The translations under genes and the position numbers were made by a program. Below, piece after piece: positions 1 through 7,293 of a stretch of DNA of 13,949 nucleotides. The notes beneath the pieces are model-generated. The model saw only the letters and a program-made list of their open reading frames with translations, ran no database searches and was not told where the DNA came from. The stretch comes from an uncultured Collinsella sp. (GTDB lineage: Bacteria > Actinomycetota > Coriobacteriia > Coriobacteriales > Coriobacteriaceae): positions 1-13,949 of the forward strand of contig CAKUFW010000054.1 in assembly GCA_934650975.1 (NCBI GenBank). The letters are read 5' to 3'. The first letter of the stretch is position 1, and each line of letters starts with the position of its first letter.

Positions 1-49
1 CCCCATACGGACCTGAACCGTACGCGTCTGCCAATTCCGCCACGCCCGC
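1..49 (-). tRNA. tRNA-Leu(CAG), 5' part only, cut by the window edge
   Basis: Read on the minus strand from 49, the sequence gives a 7-nt acceptor strand (GCGGGCG), T8-G9, a D arm with AATTGGCAGA in its loop, and a 5-bp anticodon stem (TACGG/CCGTA) around the loop TTCAGGT. The anticodon CAG falls at 15-13 and reads the leucine codon CUG. The variable arm, T arm and acceptor 3' half lie outside the window, so the long class-II variable arm expected for tRNA-Leu cannot be checked. The GGCGGAATTGGCAGAC stretch is typical of bacterial tRNA-Leu. Confidence 0.9.
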
Positions 50-60
50 GTGCAGGAATT

Positions 61-89
61 AGAATAACGGAGCGCCACCGCGAACGCAA
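61..89 (-). promoter_or_regulatory. candidate promoter of the tRNA-Leu gene
   Basis: On the minus strand a -10-like TATTCT (66-61) lies 17 bp from a weak -35-like TTGCGT (89-84). Transcription would start about 5 nt before the tRNA 5' end at 49, a normal distance for a tRNA gene. The -35 overlaps the last bases before the tatD stop codon region, so tatD read-through could also reach the tRNA. The match is partial and the call rests on spacing and position. Confidence 0.4.
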
Positions 90-92
90 GAA

Positions 93-1010
93 CTATTTTT
101 GAAAAAGTTTGCAGGCATTTTCCCAAGCGGCCTGCGCGATTGCTTCGGCATTCTCGCCGGTACGATCGACGCGGTCGTTGACCAGCGCGTTTGCCGTAAT
201 GGAAATCATCGCGGGCTCGCACTCAAGACCGCGGATGGGCTCTGGGGCCATGTAAGGACAATCCGTCTCGAACAAAATACGGTCGAGCGGTGTTGCCGCG
301 AATGCCTCGCGCACGTCGTCGTTGCGCTTAAAGGTAGCCGCGCCGCCATAGGCGATGTAGCAGCCCAAATCCACAAAGCGCTCCATCGTGGCTCGGTCCT
401 CGCCAAAGCAGTGCAGTACGCAGCCCGCTTGAGGCACACCCACCTCGCGTAGCACGTTGTACGCGTCCACGTGCGAGGTGCGCTCCTGGTCCGTGTCCTC
501 ATGGCGCAGATGCAGCTCAACCGGCACGTTACGGCGCACGGCAACCTCGAGCTGGCGCGCCATGCAGTCAATCTGCACGTCATGGGGCGCCGGCGCGATA
601 TCGTCGTCGTAATCCATGTGGTAGTCCAGGCCGATCTCGCCGATACCGACGCACAGAGGATCATCGAGTGCCACCACAATCTGGGTATGAGTATCGTCCG
701 TATAGTCCGGGGCGCCATACGGATGCACGCCAGCGAGATATTTCATCTGCGGAATATCCCGCATCGGCAGGATCTCGTGCGTCAGCCAGTCGCTGTAGTC
801 CGTCACGCTGCGTTTATCGGCAATGGGATCGAAAACCGTCACCAACAGATCAACACCCGCCGCCTTGGCGCGTACAAGTGTCTCGGGCACCTCCTTGTCC
901 CAAAACGAGAGCAGGTGCGCATGCGTATCGGCAAGCGGTGCCAGCGGCTCCGGACAGGCGATTGTTTTCTTTTTCTTGGTAAACGTCACGCGTTCGGCAC
1001 TAAGCGTCAT
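93..1010 (-). CDS. tatD: TatD-family metal-dependent hydrolase/DNase
   Basis: This is a 305-aa TIM-barrel metallohydrolase of the TatD family, cytoplasmic enzymes with metal-dependent deoxyribonuclease activity. The metal ligands expected for the family are all visible: THAH (H30, H32), GEIGLDY (E125), ELHLRH (H167), LHCFGED (H200) and FETDCPY (D250). I chose the ATG at 1010 because AGGAG sits about 8 nt upstream and the family N-terminus begins near residue 27. A longer reading frame upstream lies inside rsmA and adds proline/arginine-rich sequence unlike the family. The gene overlaps the rsmA stop by 11 bp, so the two should be translationally coupled. tatD and rsmA neighbours are common in Gram-positive genomes. 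The true substrate is not deducible. No clear terminator follows before the tRNA-Leu. Confidence 0.93.
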   Translation of the reverse strand: MTLSAERVTFTKKKKTIACPEPLAPLADTHAHLLSFWDKEVPETLVRAKAAGVDLLVTVFDPIADKRSVTDYSDWLTHEILPMRDIPQMKYLAGVHPYGAPDYTDDTHTQIVVALDDPLCVGIGEIGLDYHMDYDDDIAPAPHDVQIDCMARQLEVAVRRNVPVELHLRHEDTDQERTSHVDAYNVLREVGVPQAGCVLHCFGEDRATMERFVDLGCYIAYGGAATFKRNDDVREAFAATPLDRILFETDCPYMAPEPIRGLECEPAMISITANALVNDRVDRTGENAEAIAQAAWENACKLFQK

Positions 1011-1860
1011 GGGAAAGCTCCTGAGCCAAACGGACAAAGGCGGCGACGTCGAGTGTCTCGGCGCGCGTGGTAGGTGCGATACCGCAGGCCTCAAAGGCGG
1101 CGTCGAGCACGTCCTTGGCAAAGCCGTTGGCGCTCATGGAGTTGCGGATGGTCTTGCGGCGCTGAGCAAATGCAGCGTCAATCACGCGGGCCACGAACTC
1201 GCGCTCGAGGCCCTCGGGCACCACGCCGTCAACACGGTCGATACGCACGACGGCCGAATCCACATGCGGCGCCGGCATAAAGCAGCGCGGCGGCACCTCA
1301 AAGCGACCCGTCACCTGCGCATACAGGCCGAGCTTTGCCGTGTAGCCGCCATAAGTCTTGTTGCCGGGCGTCGCGGCAATGCGATCGGCGACCTCCTTTT
1401 GCACCATGACGACGGCGCGCTTGAGTGCAGGCATCGTCTGGAAGAACTGCAGGATAATCGTCGCTGCCACGTTGTAGGGCAGATTCGCGACAAACACCGT
1501 GGGCTCGCCGCCGGCCGCCTGCTCAATCTGCTCCGGCGTCACCTTGAGCGCGTCGCCCATGATAAAGCGGAAATTGGAGTAGTCGGCGGCGTGGGCATCG
1601 AGCACCGGCTCGAGCTCGGGATCGGCCTCAATCGATGTCACGCACGCAGCCTCCTGCAACAGGGCCAACGTCAGCGTGCCGCAACCCGGGCCAACCTCGA
1701 GCACGCGCTCATCGCCCGCAAGCTCAGCGAGCTCACAGATACGTTCGATCACATGGTTGTCGATCAGGAAGTTCTGACCCAGGCGATGCTTGGTCGCAAG
1801 GCCAAACTCCTCTAGCAGCTCCCTAGTTGCCGTGGGGTTTGCCAAAGGCGAAGTTGTCAT
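1000..1860 (-). CDS. rsmA: 16S rRNA (adenine1518-N6/adenine1519-N6)-dimethyltransferase RsmA (KsgA)
   Basis: This 286-aa SAM-dependent enzyme dimethylates two adjacent adenines in the 3'-terminal helix of 16S rRNA during small-subunit maturation. Motifs in order: GQNFL (28-32) at the start of the Rossmann fold; the SAM-binding loop VLEVGPGCGTLT (53-64); the acidic SAM-ribose position in IEAD (77-80); the catalytic NLPYN (126-130); FMPAPHVDSAVV (194-205); FAQRRKTIRN (231-240); and RAETL (266-270) in the C-terminal helical domain. Length is normal for the family. The ATG at 1860 has a strong AAGGAGG 6 nt upstream. It follows the metG terminator with only about 30 bp between, and overlaps tatD downstream by 11 bp. 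Confidence 0.97.
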   Translation of the reverse strand: MTTSPLANPTATRELLEEFGLATKHRLGQNFLIDNHVIERICELAELAGDERVLEVGPGCGTLTLALLQEAACVTSIEADPELEPVLDAHAADYSNFRFIMGDALKVTPEQIEQAAGGEPTVFVANLPYNVAATIILQFFQTMPALKRAVVMVQKEVADRIAATPGNKTYGGYTAKLGLYAQVTGRFEVPPRCFMPAPHVDSAVVRIDRVDGVVPEGLEREFVARVIDAAFAQRRKTIRNSMSANGFAKDVLDAAFEACGIAPTTRAETLDVAAFVRLAQELSHDA

Positions 1861-1889
1861 GGTTGCCTCCTTAACATGGTGGCTGCATC

Positions 1890-1928
1890 GTAAAGCAAAA
1901 GGGCATGGACCGTTGCGGCCATGCCCTT
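1890..1928 (-). terminator. intrinsic terminator after metG
   Basis: A perfect 10-bp inverted repeat (arms 1928-1919 and 1908-1899, AAGGGCATGG with CCATGCCCTT) closes a 10-nt loop. On the minus strand it is followed directly by TTTTGCTTTA. This is a textbook Rho-independent terminator 40 nt past the metG stop codon. It separates the rsmI-metG transcript from rsmA-tatD. Confidence 0.9.
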
Positions 1929-1967
1929 ACATCTAAACAGCAAATTGCCGATATGGCGCGCAGCGGT

Positions 1968-3569
<1,602 letters not shown>

Positions 3570-3638
3570 GGGGTCTGTCCTCCAGAAAAACGTTGCATAC
3601 AGGGGATGATTCTAACGCAAGGGCTGAATATCCTCCAT

Positions 3639-4517
3639 CTATTGCATATCGAGCACCATGGCATAGACATCGCGCTTGCGGCGCGAGTACTTCTGCGACA
3701 GGCGCTTGGCAACCGCGGAGGCGGGCTCGCCCTCCTCGAGCGCGGCGCGGATATCCTCGCGCAGGGCCTCGTCGGGGTCTACGGCAGTGGCGCCAACCGG
3801 CGCGATGCCGGCCTCCTCGTCTTCACTCGGCGGCGCGATGACCAGCGCAATCTCGCCTTTTACCTCGCCACGGACACGCAGCTCCTCGGCAAGCTGGGCG
3901 GCAGACCCGCGCAAGACTTCCTCGTGCAGCTTGGTGAGCTCGCGGCAGACGGCAACATCGCGCTGGGGAAAGACTTCGGCCACGGCCTCGAGCGTCGCCA
4001 CAATGCGATGTGGAGACTCGTAGAAGATGAGTGCGCCGGGCACCACGGCAAGACGTTGCAGGCGACGCACGCGGTCGCCGTGCTTGCGGCCCAAAAAGCC
4101 TTCGAAGAAGAAATGCTCGCAGGGAATACCGGACGACACGAGCGCCGTGACGCATGCGGAAGGTCCGGGAATGACCTCGACGGGCACATCGGCCTCGCGC
4201 GCCGCCTCGACCAGAGCCTGGCCGGGGTCGGACACGCTCGGCATGCCGGCATCCGAGGCAAAGGCAAGGATCTCCCCCGCCAGCAGGCGGTCGACCAGGC
4301 CGGCCGCGCGACTTGCAATCACGTTTTCGTCGCAACGGACGAGCGGCTTGGAGATGCCCAGGTGCATCAGCAGCTTTGAGGTCACGCGCGTGTCCTCGCA
4401 GCAGATGGCATCAGCGGCGCCAAATGCCTCGCCGACGCGCGGGGACAAGTCGCCCAGGTTACCAATGGGCGTACCGACCACATAAAGTTTGCCCGTGCGG
4501 GCGCTGTTTTGCGTCAT
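3639..4517 (-). CDS. rsmI: 16S rRNA (cytidine1402-2'-O)-methyltransferase RsmI
   Basis: This 292-aa tetrapyrrole-methylase-fold SAM enzyme methylates the 2'-OH of C1402 at the ribosomal P site. Visible motifs are VGTPIGNLGD (14-23), CEDTR (40-44), SDAGMPSVSDPG (88-99, SAM-binding glycine turn), the PGPSA turn (118-121 region), FYESPHR (165-171) and CRELTK (191-196). The C-terminal tail (about 250-292) is acidic then basic, ending KYSRRKRDVYAMVL, which matches the family's C-terminal helix region. The ATG at 4517 is 6 nt past the stop of the GH5-like gene and has only a weak AGGTTGAT upstream. Translation is therefore probably coupled to the upstream gene. Confidence 0.96.
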   Translation of the reverse strand: MTQNSARTGKLYVVGTPIGNLGDLSPRVGEAFGAADAICCEDTRVTSKLLMHLGISKPLVRCDENVIASRAAGLVDRLLAGEILAFASDAGMPSVSDPGQALVEAAREADVPVEVIPGPSACVTALVSSGIPCEHFFFEGFLGRKHGDRVRRLQRLAVVPGALIFYESPHRIVATLEAVAEVFPQRDVAVCRELTKLHEEVLRGSAAQLAEELRVRGEVKGEIALVIAPPSEDEEAGIAPVGATAVDPDEALREDIRAALEEGEPASAVAKRLSQKYSRRKRDVYAMVLDMQ

Positions 4518-4523
4518 ATCAAC

Positions 4524-5585
4524 CTATTCAATCATGCCGCGCTCGAGCGTGCCGAGCGCCGCGCGGGCATCCCATGCCGCGATGCGCTTCTCGGTCTTCC
4601 ACGTTTGGAAGAACCAGCCAGCCGCCGGCGCAAACGAGGCCAGCTGGTTGGCGATGAACACGCGCTCGTAAGCATTGCGACCCTCGGGCGTAACTGACGA
4701 GTTGGCAAAGATCGCCGCGCCCGACCATTCGCCCACCAAGACGGGGAACCCAGTTGCAATAGCCTCTTTGAGCTCACGCTTGTTGCGCGAAATCGCCGTG
4801 GTTAGACCGCGGGGGCTCGTGATGTCGAGCGCGTACTCGTCGCGGTAATGATACAGGTGAAGGTCCATGTAGACGTTCTTGTACTTGGAACCGCGCATAA
4901 AGTGCTTCCACTCACCGGGATGTCCCGAGGAGGAAAAGACGATGATCTTGTCCTCGGGCATATACGAACGGACGAGCTCGTAGGCATCGCGATAGAAGTT
5001 GCGTAGGTAGTGTGCCGGAATGCCATCCGTCATGGTAAAGAGGCTCTTGCGAACGCTCATCTGCGGCGTGTCCAACAGCTCAATGCCCAGCAGGCTTTCT
5101 GCCTCGCCGTAGCGATCGGCCAGGCGCTCAAGCACGTCGAGTGCGACATGGCGACCATTGGTGGACGAATGCCACTCGGCAACGACCTCCGGCGTGGTGG
5201 GCGAATCGTTGGAATCGCCCTGGCCGCCGGGCACAGTCGCCAGATCGAGCAGCACGCGGATGTTGTACTTAGCCGCCCATTCAATCGCACGGTCGATGTA
5301 ATCGACAACCGAGATATAGGAGGCGTCGGATTCCTGCGAGCCAAAGGCATACCACGGCACCGGCAGGCGCACGGCGTTGAGGCCAATCTGCGCCATGCGG
5401 CGAAAATCGTCCTCGCTCACAAACGTCTCGTAATGGCGGCGCATGCGCTCGTTATAAGCGGCGGTGCCCATGGCCTCCTGCAACTCAGCCGCATTGGATG
5501 CACCGGTTGCCGCATAGAGCGACGGAGTCACCCAGGGCTCGGGAATAAACCAGCCAGAGAGATTAACGCCGAGTATCCTCTCCAT
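4524..5585 (-). CDS. GH5-like protein (exo-beta-1,3-glucanase type) with degenerate active site
   Basis: This 353-aa protein is homologous to glycoside hydrolase family 5 enzymes of the exo-1,3-glucanase type. It has an N-terminal GVNLSGWFIPEPWVTPSLY (6-24), the barrel motif LNAVRLPVPWY (69-79), IELLD (168-172), DLHLYHY (241-247), VGEWSGA (284-290) and GWFFQTWKTE (323-332). The family nucleophile is kept (E286), as are R73, H243 and Y245. The acid/base Asn-Glu of the usual NEP motif reads D172-T173, the usual DLH histidine is A116, and the tryptophan of the usual FWTWK is Q327. Hydrolysis by the normal retaining mechanism is therefore doubtful. There is no signal peptide or membrane segment, so it should be cytoplasmic. 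I chose the ATG at 5585 (AAGGGGG upstream) over one at 5633, because homology starts there. It sits 6 nt before rsmI. A TATACT at 5657-5652 may be its -10. Confidence 0.85.
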   Translation of the reverse strand: MERILGVNLSGWFIPEPWVTPSLYAATGASNAAELQEAMGTAAYNERMRRHYETFVSEDDFRRMAQIGLNAVRLPVPWYAFGSQESDASYISVVDYIDRAIEWAAKYNIRVLLDLATVPGGQGDSNDSPTTPEVVAEWHSSTNGRHVALDVLERLADRYGEAESLLGIELLDTPQMSVRKSLFTMTDGIPAHYLRNFYRDAYELVRSYMPEDKIIVFSSSGHPGEWKHFMRGSKYKNVYMDLHLYHYRDEYALDITSPRGLTTAISRNKRELKEAIATGFPVLVGEWSGAAIFANSSVTPEGRNAYERVFIANQLASFAPAAGWFFQTWKTEKRIAAWDARAALGTLERGMIE

Positions 5586-5605
5586 CACTGCCCCCTTCGG
5601 AATCG

Positions 5606-5622
5606 TGCAGGTCGAGCCTGCA
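5606..5622 (-). promoter_or_regulatory. small hairpin in the GH5-like gene leader
   Basis: TGCAGG and CCTGCA form a perfect 6-bp stem around the 5-nt loop CTCGA on the minus strand, about 20 nt before the start codon and just upstream of the AAGGGGG ribosome site. It has no U-tract, so it is not a terminator. It might tune translation or mRNA stability, but the stem is short and may be chance. Confidence 0.3.
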
Positions 5623-5750
5623 TCGTATTGCATATGAAAAGTATCGTTTTGAGTATACCCGCGCGTGCGGACAGGCGACCGAACGGTCTACAAAGTGGCG
5701 CAAAAGTGGGAGGAATGTCCGGGCCAGGCAGGCTCGAGCTGGCGCGCCGA

Positions 5751-5876
5751 GATGCACGCATGCACCGGAAAGTGCATCCCGCAATTTCGCCGGATTCCGG
5801 GTCAAGCTTTCCCAAACAGGCCCGAAGCGGAAAGCACATCCCACTCTGGACCAAAATTCTGGGATGCAATTTCCGC
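5751..5876. repeat. three related 16-17-bp repeats forming nested inverted repeats
   Basis: Copies at 5765-5780 (CCGGAAAGTGCATCCC), 5827-5843 (GCGGAAAGCACATCCCA) and, inverted, 5876-5860 (GCGGAAATTGCATCCCA) differ at only a few positions. The last two form an imperfect 17-bp stem with three mismatches around a 16-nt loop. A further arm pair, GATGCAC (5751-5757) and GTGCATC (5772-5778), brackets the first copy. The layout resembles a REP/BIME-type intergenic element. Whether it is repeated elsewhere in the genome cannot be seen here. Confidence 0.6.
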
Positions 5877-5887
5877 AGAGCCCTCGA

Positions 5888-5918
5888 TAAAAGAAAAGGA
5901 CCCCTTTGCAGAGGTCCT
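5888..5918 (-). terminator. second copy of the tRNA-Phe terminator
   Basis: On the minus strand, AGGACCTC pairs with GGGGTCCT (8 bp including one G-U) around TGCAAA, followed by TTTCTTTTA. It is identical to the terminator at 6074-6104 and would stop any read-through across the cassette toward the GH5-like gene. Confidence 0.8.
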
Positions 5919-5949
5919 AGTCAATTCAAGGTGGCGGGGAAGGGAATCG
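5888..5949 (-). repeat. 62-bp direct repeat, copy A: duplicated tRNA-Phe 3' end plus terminator
   Basis: This stretch is identical, base for base, to 6074-6135. It contains the last 18 nt of the tRNA-Phe gene (5949-5932), the short spacer, and a full copy of the downstream terminator. No tRNA 5' half is attached, so it cannot make a tRNA. It looks like the leftover of a tandem duplication, or of integration at the tRNA 3' end. Confidence 0.9.
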
Positions 5950-6073
5950 CGCCCGCACTCCGCGCGTGCGGACCGCTGCGGCGCTTCCGCGCCTTGCGAG
6001 CTCCGCTGGCAAACGCTCACGCGTTTACTCAGCTCCGCGCCCTCATGGGGTTCGATACCGTGCGAGGGCCACG
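5950..6073. repeat. 124-bp hairpin-rich cassette between the two tRNA-end copies
   Basis: Three perfect short inverted repeats sit one after the other: CCGCAC/GTGCGG (5953-5971), GGCGC/GCGCC with loop TTCC (5980-5993), and AAACGC/GCGTTT with loop TCAC (6011-6026). The last is flanked by GCTCCGC on both sides (about 5999-6005 and 6032-6038). Near the far end, GGGGTTCGATACC (6047-6059) looks like a tRNA T-arm read on the plus strand, opposite to the real tRNA. No coding potential is evident. Its origin is unknown. Confidence 0.6.
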
Positions 6074-6104
6074 TAAAAGAAAAGGACCCCTTTGCAGAGG
6101 TCCT
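6074..6104 (-). terminator. intrinsic terminator of tRNA-Phe
   Basis: An 8-bp stem (AGGACCTC with GGGGTCCT, one G-U pair) around TGCAAA, followed by TTTCTTTTA on the minus strand, starts 14 nt past the tRNA discriminator base. Stem, loop and U-tract are all present. Confidence 0.88.
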
Positions 6105-6117
6105 AGTCAATTCAAGG

Positions 6118-6135
<18 letters not shown>
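6074..6135 (-). repeat. 62-bp direct repeat, copy B, overlapping the 3' end of tRNA-Phe
   Basis: This is the copy attached to the intact tRNA gene. It covers tRNA nucleotides 56-73 and the terminator. The match to 5888-5949 is perfect over 62 bp and stops abruptly on both sides (G versus A at one edge, A versus C at the other). Confidence 0.9.
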
Positions 6136-6190
<55 letters not shown>

Positions 6191-6222
6191 ATTTGAGGTG
6201 TGCCTTGTTTCAAGGCTTGATT

Positions 6223-6250
6223 AGTATAACCAAGGACGCGCTCCGGTCAA
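6223..6250 (-). promoter_or_regulatory. promoter of tRNA-Phe
   Basis: A -35 TTGACC (6250-6245) and a -10 TATACT (6228-6223) are separated by 16 bp on the minus strand, close matches to the housekeeping sigma consensus. Just upstream lies an A/T-rich tract (6254-6275) that could act as an UP element. The start point would fall about 26 nt before the tRNA. Confidence 0.8.
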
Positions 6251-6324
6251 CCGAGAATTTTAAAAAAGTTTTTGAGCACGGCGTCAGCCCCAACCTCGCC
6301 CCACAGAACAGCACGTCAGAGGCA

Positions 6325-6612
6325 TCACCCAGCCGCAAGAAGTTTTTCACTCAGGGCCACACGGGCAAACTCACTTGGCGTCATCCCCTCGGCTGCCGCC
6401 CTTCGGCGAATCGCTTCCTTCATTCCCAGGGGAATCTTGACCGATAGCGTTGCCGTCCCCTCACTTGAGAGCGGGGGGCGCCCGTGCACGATCCCCCCAA
6501 CGGTGTGTTCGCCATCCGGAAACTCGCCACGCTCGTACGACTCGCACCACGTGTCAATCATTTCATCCGTTACAACCTGACCATTAGCAGCCGTATACGT
6601 CTTGCCCATCAT
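6325..6612 (-). CDS. ribbon-helix-helix antitoxin-like protein
   Basis: This 95-aa protein has a C-terminal ribbon-helix-helix domain: a strand ATLSVKIP (54-61), helix MKEAIRRRAAAEG (64-76) and a second helix SEFARVALSEKLLA (80-93). The fold is that of CopG/Arc-type DNA-binding antitoxins. The N-terminal half (TYTAANGQVVTDEMIDTWCESYERGEF) would be the toxin-binding arm. The ATG at 6612 overlaps the upstream stop codon (ATGA) and has AAAGGGG 5 nt before it. A second ATG follows at 6609. The pairing with a small basic protein in a two-gene unit supports a toxin-antitoxin role. The protein may repress its own promoter through the palindrome at 6901-6915. The family subtype is not certain. Confidence 0.8.
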   Translation of the reverse strand: MMGKTYTAANGQVVTDEMIDTWCESYERGEFPDGEHTVGGIVHGRPPLSSEGTATLSVKIPLGMKEAIRRRAAAEGMTPSEFARVALSEKLLAAG

Positions 6613-6875
6613 CGACCCCTTTGCCGAGCTCGCTCAATCTCTTGCCAGAATTTCTTCTGAACCGGAGACAATGCATGAATGATGAGCCATCCACGAATTA
6701 GTTCGACCGCAACGAGTTCCACACTTCGACCGTCCGGAAGCCATCCAATCGCAAGCCATCTCGGCGGCTCGTCCTCCGACTCGCGGCGAACACACTCAGT
6801 AACCGCGAGCCAGGCACCAAGCACCTGCGTTTCCGTCAGGTGCTTTTTGGCGTTGGGATGAATCTCCACGTCCAT
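6609..6875 (-). CDS. putative toxin of a type II toxin-antitoxin pair
   Basis: This 88-aa protein is encoded directly before the ribbon-helix-helix gene with a 4-bp overlap. Visible features are EIHPNAKKHLTETQVLGAW (4-22), an LAIGWLPDGRSVELVAVE strand pair (41-58), the hydrophobic strand WLIIHALSPV (63-72) and a basic C-terminal helix KKFWQEIERARQRGR. The compact fold with a HALSP-type turn resembles BrnT/RelE-like small toxins, which would act as ribonucleases, but I cannot identify catalytic residues with confidence. The ATG at 6875 has GGAGGAG about 6 nt upstream. Toxin-before-antitoxin order is the reverse of the most common layout but is seen in BrnT/BrnA- and HigBA-type modules. The function is inferred from context and shape. 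Confidence 0.65.
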   Translation of the reverse strand: MDVEIHPNAKKHLTETQVLGAWLAVTECVRRESEDEPPRWLAIGWLPDGRSVELVAVELIRGWLIIHALSPVQKKFWQEIERARQRGR

Positions 6876-6900
6876 GCATCTCCTCCTCCATCTTACCCAA

Positions 6901-6915
6901 TTTCGTATGACGAAA
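6901..6915. promoter_or_regulatory. candidate operator palindrome upstream of the toxin-antitoxin pair
   Basis: TTTCGT-ATG-ACGAAA is a perfect inverted repeat with 6-bp arms and a 3-bp spacer, 26 bp before the toxin start. Ribbon-helix-helix antitoxins usually bind short palindromes at their own promoter, so this is the best candidate site. A -10-like TAAGAT lies at 6895-6890, but no good -35 is visible. Confidence 0.45.
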
Positions 6916-6933
6916 GTCCGCTGTCGCTAATTC

Positions 6934-7293
6934 TTAAGCCGGTACTCGTTGGAAAGCAGGGGGTAATGCGAGCATTGAGGGGCGTTCTAGCGCGGCCCAG
7001 GCGCATGGGTGGGAGCACATGCGCCAAGGGCGAACGTTTTCGTAGCATGCGAGGACGTTGCCGTTGCGATCGATGAAGGCGATGTCGATGGGAAAGGCCA
7101 TAAAGCAGGTGTGAACCGAGGAGCAGCGCGGAAACGCCATGACAAGCGGCAGCCCGCTGGAGGCAATCGGCCGCCGTCCCAGCATGCCGCGCAGACGCAC
7201 GGTAAACGACTCCGCCACCACAAACTCGGCCGGCGTCCAGCCCAGTCTGTTGAGCGCCCGCGCGTAGGCGATATAGGACGAGACCGCGGTCAC
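6934..7293 (-). CDS. DUF192 family protein
   Basis: This 119-aa protein carries the DUF192 pattern: AESFTVRLRGMLGRRP (27-42), LPLVMAFPRCSSVHTCFM (48-65, in place of the usual MLF...FWMKNT), then FPIDIAFIDRNGNVLACYENVRPW (67-90). The family's molecular function is unknown. Here it is the last gene of the Tad operon. I chose GTG at 7293 because it overlaps the upstream stop codon (GTGA, 4 bp) and has GGGGGTGG before it. An in-frame ATG at 7314 would add seven residues and overlap by 25 bp. No export signal is seen with either start. Three cysteines in the 85-100 region and nearby (C83, C93, C97) are noticeable. A link to pilus assembly is suggested only by position. Confidence 0.8.
   Translation of the reverse strand: MTAVSSYIAYARALNRLGWTPAEFVVAESFTVRLRGMLGRRPIASSGLPLVMAFPRCSSVHTCFMAFPIDIAFIDRNGNVLACYENVRPWRMCSHPCAWAALERPSMLALPPAFQRVPA

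Larger units (their letters stand above)
5586..6117. other. 532-bp gene-free region with repeats and hairpins
   Basis: There is no credible gene between the GH5-like start and tRNA-Phe. The region holds, from low to high coordinates, a GH5 leader with a small hairpin and a TATACT, a set of related inverted repeats (5751-5876), a 62-bp copy of the tRNA-Phe 3' end plus terminator (5888-5949), a hairpin-rich cassette (5950-6073) and the original 62-bp block. Reading frames across it on either strand lack ribosome sites and known-family sequence. Confidence 0.7.

Noticed and set aside
1011..1121. Longer tatD start at 1121
   Set aside because: The extra 37 residues are encoded within rsmA, are Pro/Arg/Ser-rich and precede a better start at 1010 with a strong ribosome site.
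3570..3638. A T-box or SAM riboswitch before metG
   Set aside because: The gap is only 69 bp, with no specifier loop, T-box sequence or terminator/antiterminator pair.
5932..5960. A second tRNA gene at the duplicated 3' end
   Set aside because: Only tRNA nucleotides 56-73 are present. The sequence then diverges completely and no D arm or anticodon arm follows, so it is a partial copy.
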